NCBI RefSeq assembly: GCF_030272615.1
Contig: NC_081409.1
Span: 26,669,406-26,733,405, forward strand
DNA from: Cryptomeria japonica
Lineage: Eukaryota > Streptophyta > Pinopsida > Cupressales > Cupressaceae
Length of the DNA: 64,000 bases
Direction: 5' to 3'
The notes under the pieces are model-generated. The model worked only from the letters and a program-made list of their open reading frames with translations. It was not told where the DNA came from and did not search any database. Position numbers and translations under genes: made by a program. This document shows positions 58,190 through 64,000 of the stretch, piece after piece. Position 1 is the stretch's first letter. Each line of letters starts with the position of its first letter.

Positions 58190-59640
58190 GTTACAATGAA
58201 GCATGACAAGTATTAAGTATTTCATTTGTGAACATTCAAAATTTAATTTAAAGCATTGGGGATGTGAAAACATTGAAACTATTGAAGCATGACAAGTATT
58301 TAAACTATTGAAAAATGACAATATTGAAACTATTGAAACATGACAAATTAATGAGTTCATTGAAAGAAGAATAGTAAAAGTATCTTCACAACTAACTCGC
58401 AATCAACCAAATAAACTTCATTTAATTAAGTGTAAACCCTCGGACATGTAACCATTCAAGCATTCAATGTACATTTAAGCATTGAAGCAATGAATTGAAA
58501 TTTGTTAAAAATTGACACAATGAAACCATTAAAACAATGAAACCCTTCAAACCATTGAAAGCATTCAAACCCTCAAACCCACAAACCCTAAAAATCACAA
58601 AGACTCAAACATTCGAATATTCAAATATTCACTTGAACCATTCAAACCGAGAAACCCTAAAAAATTCCAACATTCGACAAATTCAAACATTTGCACCATT
58701 GAAACATTCAACAAATTCAATTATTTGCACCATTGAATAATTTAAAGCATTGGGGACATCAAAACATTGAAACTATTCAAACATAACAACTATTGAAACT
58801 ATTGAAATTATTGAAACGTGACAAGTATTGAAACTATTGAAACTTGACAACATTGAAACTATTGAAACATGACAAATATTGAAACATGACAACCATTAAT
58901 GAGTTCATTGAAAGAAGAACACTAAAAGTATCTTGACAACTAACTCTTAATCAACCAAATAAACCTCATTTAATTGAGTGTAAACCCTCAGACATGTAAC
59001 CATTCAAGCATTGAATGTACATTTAAGCATTGAAACAATGTATTGAAATTTGTTAAAAATTGAGACAATGAAACCATTAAAACAATGAAACCCTTAGAAT
59101 CATTGAAAGAATTCAAACCCTCAAACCCACAAACCTACAAACCTTGAAACTCACAAAGACTAACATTCGAATATTCAAATATACACTTGAACCATTGAAA
59201 CCGAAAAACCCTCAAAAGTTCCAACATTCGAAAAATTCAAACATTTGCACCATTGAAACATTCGAAAAATTCAATTATTTGCACCATTGAAACCCTAATC
59301 AATCTCTTGAAAAGTGAAACAGTGAAACCCTTGGAAACCGAAGGCATTGAACTCTCCAAAGCATTCGAGCATTGAAACCATGTAACAAAGGAAACCCCAA
59401 AAACCCTATACCCTCAACCATTCGAGCATTGAAACCATTAAAACAGTGAGTGAATTCAAAAGCCTTCGAGAAATTGAAACATTGAAATGTTTGAAACACC
59501 AAAACCCTTGAACATTCAATCAATGAAACCCTTCCAATCGAAAACCATTGAACTCTATAAAGAATTGTAATAATTCCAACTTATATCAATTCAAATCCTC
59601 GAACCCTCAAACCCTCAAGAAAAATTCAATTCGACATCAA
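58190..59640 (+). repeat. ATTGAAAC-rich region with ~500-bp tandem duplication
   Basis: Degenerate CATTGAAAC/CATTCAAAC words fill the stretch. A longer unit starting TTTAAAGCATTGGGGA recurs at about 58,236 and 58,740 (spacing ~504 bp). It includes shared landmarks such as GAGTTCATTGAAAGAAGAA and CATTTAATTAAGTGTAAACC. Confidence 0.85.
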
Positions 59641-59909
59641 TTAGAAGCCATCAATATAAGCAGGGATGCAAGAAATGTAAACCCGCCTTGTCACAGCAGT
59701 GAGACAAAAAAAGAACAACGAACCTTGAACAGACGATTATGACCCTTTTGGCATGTAATTGTGTTCAAGAACACATCGTTTTTGTGCTCAGAAACACAAA
59801 GACTTGCAGAAAGACAGAGAATGAGGAAAAAATACCAAAATAGCAAAGGGAAGTAGCCTTCAAACAAAAAACCGGAATCAGTAATGCCTTAGTGAGGACA
59901 TTTCCTCAC

Positions 59910-59978
59910 CTGGGTCGAAGGGGGAGCCGTCGTTGGTCTGCCGCAGCCACCGCAACGTGTCCTCATCACAACTGAACC
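59910..59978 (-). CDS. Orphan exon 2 of an unrecognised minus-strand gene
   Basis: Between a good acceptor (TTTGGTTGTTGCAG) and donor (CAG/GTGAGG) lies a 69-bp GC-rich exon. Spliced in phase after the exon at 60,071-60,122 it reads FSCDEDTLRWLRQTNDGSPF then DP. It ends in phase 1, so more exons are expected to the left, but I found none with certainty; the ATTGAAAC repeats would lie in the next intron. Family unknown. Confidence 0.4.
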
Positions 59979-60070
59979 CTGCAACAACCAAAGGAAATGT
60001 CAAACAGTCAAAGGAGGGCAAAAAAATCGAGAAAAGTCCAGAATTCGAAGGAGAAAAACAAATCCTTTAC

Positions 60071-60122
60071 CCAACTGAAGGTGCGCACGTTCTGGGTCGT
60101 TGTCGATTTGGTTGCATGCCAT
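60071..60122 (-). CDS. Candidate first coding exon of an unrecognised minus-strand gene
   Basis: ATG at 60,122 opens MACNQIDNDPERAHLQL and stops at a donor (TTGG/GTAAAG) in phase 1, which matches the phase of the next candidate exon. Together they give a 40-residue N-terminus. The higher GC content compared with the surroundings supports a gene 5' end. The longer unspliced frame across 60,000-60,461 is less convincing. Confidence 0.35.
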
Positions 60123-60566
60123 GGCGAATAGGAGGTGAGGTGATGGAAGCCCTTCAATGGAGAAAGCACACAAAATGGACGACCTTTCGCAAGAGCGAAA
60201 TGCAAGGAGACGAATGCCATGAATGCCTCTCTGCTTGAAAAACGTGATGGGGCAACTAGACATAGGTCGAGTGGATGCAGAGTTAATGCGACAGGTTGGA
60301 AAGTTTGAAAGTGGCGGCAACGTTTTTGGAGGGAGAGCTTTGTGAAATGGGTTGTCGTCTACAAATTTGCCACGCGTAAACCACGTTTGAGACTGGCGGA
60401 AGATGTGGACAACTAATGGGCTGGGCCCGCCAACATTCCAGTCGGAGGTACAAAAAGACACTATTTCACCACCTCATACCAATGCGCACCAGAAACGTGG
60501 CAAAACAAATGACTGGCCTTCCACCTCATGATTTTGAGTTGCCAAGTCACCGGTTGAGTTGGGTGA

Positions 60567-60640
60567 GGGTCAAAGTTGTTCTCTGGGTCCACGTGGCGTG
60601 ACGTGGACCCCCGAAGTTAGGGTGCGCACGTACTAGCGCC
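60567..60640 (-). promoter_or_regulatory. G-box-bearing repeat, right copy
   Basis: GGTCAAAGTTGTTCTCTG, then GTCCACGTGGCGTGACGTGG (G-box CACGTG 60,590-60,595 plus a TGACGTGG motif) lies about 470 bp upstream of the candidate minus-strand start at 60,122. G-boxes are bound by bZIP and bHLH factors. The role is inferred. Confidence 0.35.
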
Positions 60641-60811
60641 TCTCTCCTAAATCTCTCGAAAATCTTCAAATAACTCCGGACAATTAAAATTTAATGATGA
60701 CACAACAGTGTTTGACAACGTGTCAACCAGTTGGTTGTCACTCCTCACATGTGAGATTTTGAAATATTCAAAAGAGGAAAGGGCAGATTAAATTAATATT
60801 ATATATTTATT

Positions 60812-61160
60812 TAAGCTCTAGGCACTTGTTTCCCCTTTTGCAATTGCATTGATCACCATTATCGAGTACCCCTCTAAATGGATGCGGTTGACACTATGTT
60901 TTTTTGCCATTTGAATGGCCTCCTAGGTAGCCTGTGCTTCTGCCTCATTAATGGTTCCATCACAGAGTCATTTTGTGCCAATAGCCAAAAGGTTCCCCTA
61001 CGAATCTCTAGCAACGAACCCTGCACTCGACGGGCCAGGGTTACCCTTGGATGCTCCATCAAAATTCACTTTTTTCCAACCTGGATCTGGACATTCCCAT
61101 CGCTCCTTTAGATCGGGTTGCCCCTCAGGATTAAACCGAGAAAGTCCATTAACAGGCCTA
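60812..61160 (-). pseudogene. LINE-type RNase H remnant
   Basis: The minus strand reads in one frame LSRFNPEGQPDLKERWECPD, PGWKKVNFDGASKGNPGPSS, AGFVARDS, INEAEAQA, MAKKHSVNRIHLEGYS and INAIAKGE. This is the RNase H that ends many plant L1-type LINEs (GW.K.NFDGA..GNPG.AG.G.V.RD; NEAE..A; LEGDS). The first Asp and the Glu are present; the later Asp of LEGDS is Tyr here, and three stops interrupt the frame. No reverse transcriptase remains to the right. It could also derive from a captured host RNase H-like gene. Confidence 0.8.
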
Positions 61161-61164
61161 AATT

Positions 61165-62003
61165 AGAGATCATATTTGTTGTATCAAAACACTTAGCAAT
61201 AAAATGAGGAAGAAACAAGCTTACATAGCCACAAAATACACAAGACAATGATTAATTTGGAAATCTTTTTTTGGGAAAAATGGAGCACCACAAGAGAGCC
61301 AACAATTGTATTAATCTATTAAAGATAACATCCAAACCATAGAAGCAATAGTTTGCAAAAAACTGCAATTATACCCCATTAATCCCGAATCTTGGAGTTA
61401 GTCGATTTGTTTCTTAAAAAACTCTTAATTCATTAAAAAATTATTGAACCAATTTTCAATAAGTTTTTGCATTTAAATCATGTTAAAACCCCCAAAAAAT
61501 TGCAAAAAAGAGTGAAAAAAGTAGTAGTAAAAACTCGCAAAACCCTAGAAAACTCGTGAAATTAATGAATTACTCAGAGATAGGGTTGATTCGAGACAAA
61601 ATTAGAGTCGATGTGGAATCAACATTTAAAAGTTTGTTATTTTGTCCCTTAATTTTCTTTCCGAACTATGAAAATCCCTAAATAAATGAGTGGGAGGAGC
61701 AATGGTAGTCATCAACAGAATTTGAAAGGGCCTCAATCATTCTAAATTATGGGGGGCATATGAGATAGTATCAAAGCAATTAGCAAATCTTCTCAAAATT
61801 GCAGCTTCAATATGACTCAAGCTCTCTACACACCCCGCCCCAAGGATTTTGATGCGAACACGTATATAATTAATGTTGTAAACTAGCTTTAAAATTAATG
61901 CTATTATAGAATTAATACTATAAAGTAGTTTTAAAATTTAAACTATTATCGATTATGAATATATATTAATAGTTCTATAATAAACTTTAAATTAAAAATA
62001 GTG

Positions 62004-62004
<1 letters not shown>
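61165..62004. other. No recognised feature
   Basis: AT-rich intergenic sequence with short poly-A/T runs. No gene or repeat boundary seen. Confidence 0.45.

Positions 62005-62060
<56 letters not shown>
62005..62060. repeat. (AT)n microsatellite
   Basis: Pure AT dinucleotide run of about 56 bp. Confidence 0.95.
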
Positions 62061-62064
<4 letters not shown>

Positions 62065-62290
62065 TAGGGTTTTAGCTTGGTCTGATCCCAAATAGACCAC
62101 TTACAGAGGATCTCTTCCCACGAGGCCATTTCTGGGGGGTCATCATTCCCCACACTTCACTTGTTCAAACCCATGACCTCAATGGCCTAAAGAAGGAAGA
62201 AGGCCTACGAGCTCAGTGGCCCAAAAGGGATATGAACCTTGGTGGGAGTGTTTCTACAATGACACTAAATGTTCAAAGACATATAATATA
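62061..62290 (-). mobile_element. Possible tRNA-derived SINE with (TA)n tail
   Basis: On the minus strand GAGGTCATGGGTTTGAAC (about 62,163-62,180) resembles the B box and its lead-in (GAGGTC.TGGGTTCGAATCC) of tRNA-derived SINEs. A weak A-box-like GGGCCACTGAGCTCG lies about 55 bp upstream. The unit ends with CCCTAGGTTT directly at the (TA)n run. Target duplications were not found. Confidence 0.35.
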
Positions 62291-64000
62291 AATAGATATA
62301 GATATACGATTTTTAATTTCTAATTGATATAGTTAATTTTTGCTCAAACAAAGACATACAATTCATTATGTGAGAAATATATCCAAATTGCTCCACACAA
62401 ATGACAACAAACAAACTTGTATATACTTATAATAAAACAACCTCCAACACATAATCATTAAAATTTGTCTCTACCTAAAATAGTAATTGGAAGCTAGGTG
62501 ATGCAGGTGCATCTAATATATTATAATTTTCATAATTGTCTATGTTGGTTTTATGACTTTTTGTTTAATTTTTCCCACGTTGAGTTAGATGATTCAGTTT
62601 TGCCATAGTTAAAGATGTTTGGTTAAATAGTTTGAAGGGAAATTGTGTTAGCAAGATGGAAGAGTTGAATGGGAAAAAAGGCGGTAGAATAAAAACAAAG
62701 AGACCGATTAAAAGGACGGTTGAAGTTTGATTGTGAACGATGGAATAGAGAAAGTTATCCATCAAATGGGAAATAAGCAGAATTGAAAGGTTAAGAAGCC
62801 ACACAGCTAGCTAAGTAAGGCATTGGGAGGAGAAATGTAGCGCAAAGAAGATAGAGGATTGCAATGTGAATGTTCAGGTGCAGATCGAATCAATGAGAAA
62901 TGTGAAAAGACATAAATTTGAATCGATTCAAAGATTGCATAGTAGCAGGCATCAATTTAAAAGGGGTTTGGTTCACTGCCAATGAGGAGGTCGTTGAGAG
63001 GAACCGACTCAAGGAGTGTGGGTTGCGTAGATAGTGTGGGTATTGCCCAAGATTGATGTCATTGTGCGAACATGTATGTAATTAAAGAAATCAACTTTCT
63101 ACAATCTATCATGTTACTTGTTGCTGTTTTTGGATTTGATTGTGTATTTGAATAAATTTCTTGTTGTCAATTAAGCTTGTGTGCAAAGAGTCTTTGCACT
63201 TGTGTTAAGTGCTAATGAGTTTCTGAGTTAGGCAGACGAGTGTTTTTGTTGTAGTTATAATTCATGTGACCAACTGGTAAGTGGTTTGGTTAAGAAGAAG
63301 AATATGTTCATAGTTCCTATCGCCAATATATTTTGTTGCAGAATTTAGTTAGTTACTGTTCAGGTTCTTGACATCATCTGAAATTGTAGCATATGTGTGT
63401 TTGTGAGCCATCATGTGATATTCATGTGTAGAAGATTAAGGATTTTGACATCACTAGATATTGCCAAAACCAGTGGCTTGCTAATCTTTTACTTCATCTA
63501 AACAAATACTTTTTGTTGAATTCTTTCCCATATAAAAGAATTACCAATTGCCATTGGGGAATATAAAGCATTGCAACTGTGGAATATGATTTGATCAGCT
63601 TTCTCAAATATTGAACTATCCCTAGAAATCTCCTTGCCTCAATCACAATGAAAGTCTTGGATCACTTCAAAATGGCTTCCACTTTTACTAAATTCCTAAC
63701 AATAGTTGAATCATTGTTTGATACATTTTAATCTCAACTACTTCATAGACTTAGCTAATCTTTGATCTCAGACTTAGATAACTATTTGGTGTATTTGACA
63801 GCTACTCTTTTAAAAAGTTAATTTGAATATTTGTCTATGTAATCAGGAATATGAATATACACAACAGAAATCTATTTTCTACAATTCATGAGTTAAACTC
63901 TATTTACTCTCTATATCTCTATGCGATGGAAATGCCCCCCTCCCCCCCTTTTTAAAGTAGTTTGTCTATTTTTCTACAATTTTTACGATTTTTTAAAATC
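62291..64000. other. No recognised feature
   Basis: AT-rich intergenic sequence with no long open frame, recognised domain, RNA gene or repeat boundary. Confidence 0.45.

Noticed and set aside
62151-62200. tRNA gene
   Set aside because: Only a B-box-like word is visible; no cloverleaf could be drawn, so a SINE is the more likely source.

Overview
The window looks like a repeat-rich, gene-poor stretch of a large plant nuclear genome, most likely a gymnosperm (inference). The signs are several generations of nested LTR retrotransposons, very long solo LTRs, a Tat-type Ty3/gypsy element, a Ty1/copia relic, a LINE-type RNase H remnant, a pogo-like DNA transposon, and only two short stretches that look like ordinary host exons.

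Layout. 1-2.3 kb: degenerate tandem repeats and an LTR-like stretch. 2.5-5.9 kb: long polypyrimidine and microsatellite tracts. 6.3-7.4 kb: a degenerate long inverted repeat (foldback/MITE-like) just upstream of a short two-exon acyl-CoA-binding-domain gene (7,517-8,731). 10-12 kb: unrecognised sequence with a possible LTR. 12.2-26.6 kb: a decayed minus-strand Ty3/gypsy (chromovirus-like) element, read gag to integrase from right to left, broken up by later insertions. 26.7-45.1 kb: a decayed minus-strand Ty1/copia element, also broken up.

Four long, non-coding, TG...CA-bounded elements of one family (called here family P) sit in these relics at 16,879-18,850, 20,405-25,078, 28,370-41,436 and 41,883-44,877. 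They look like solo LTRs. Two have perfect 5-bp target duplications and two have 4/5 matches. Three of the four carry arrays of short palindromes; the largest has 17 units at a mean period of about 173 bp. A nearly complete Tat-type Ty3/gypsy element (30,804-40,986) is nested in the third copy. Its own LTRs are full of a different palindromic tandem repeat, and its RNase H of the second (archaeal-like) kind lies between protease and reverse transcriptase.

49-61 kb is a separate accessory island. It holds two diverged minus-strand copies of an unrecognised gene with a shared ~80-residue N-terminal domain, a 70-bp minisatellite, a decayed unknown reading frame with an in-frame 192-bp duplication, a decayed pogo/CENP-B-like transposase, ATTGAAAC-rich repeats, two orphan splice-flanked exons on the minus strand, and a LINE-type RNase H remnant. 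The last 2.8 kb hold an AT microsatellite, a possible SINE and nothing else I recognise.

All calls come from reading the sequence and from memory of protein families; no database search was possible.
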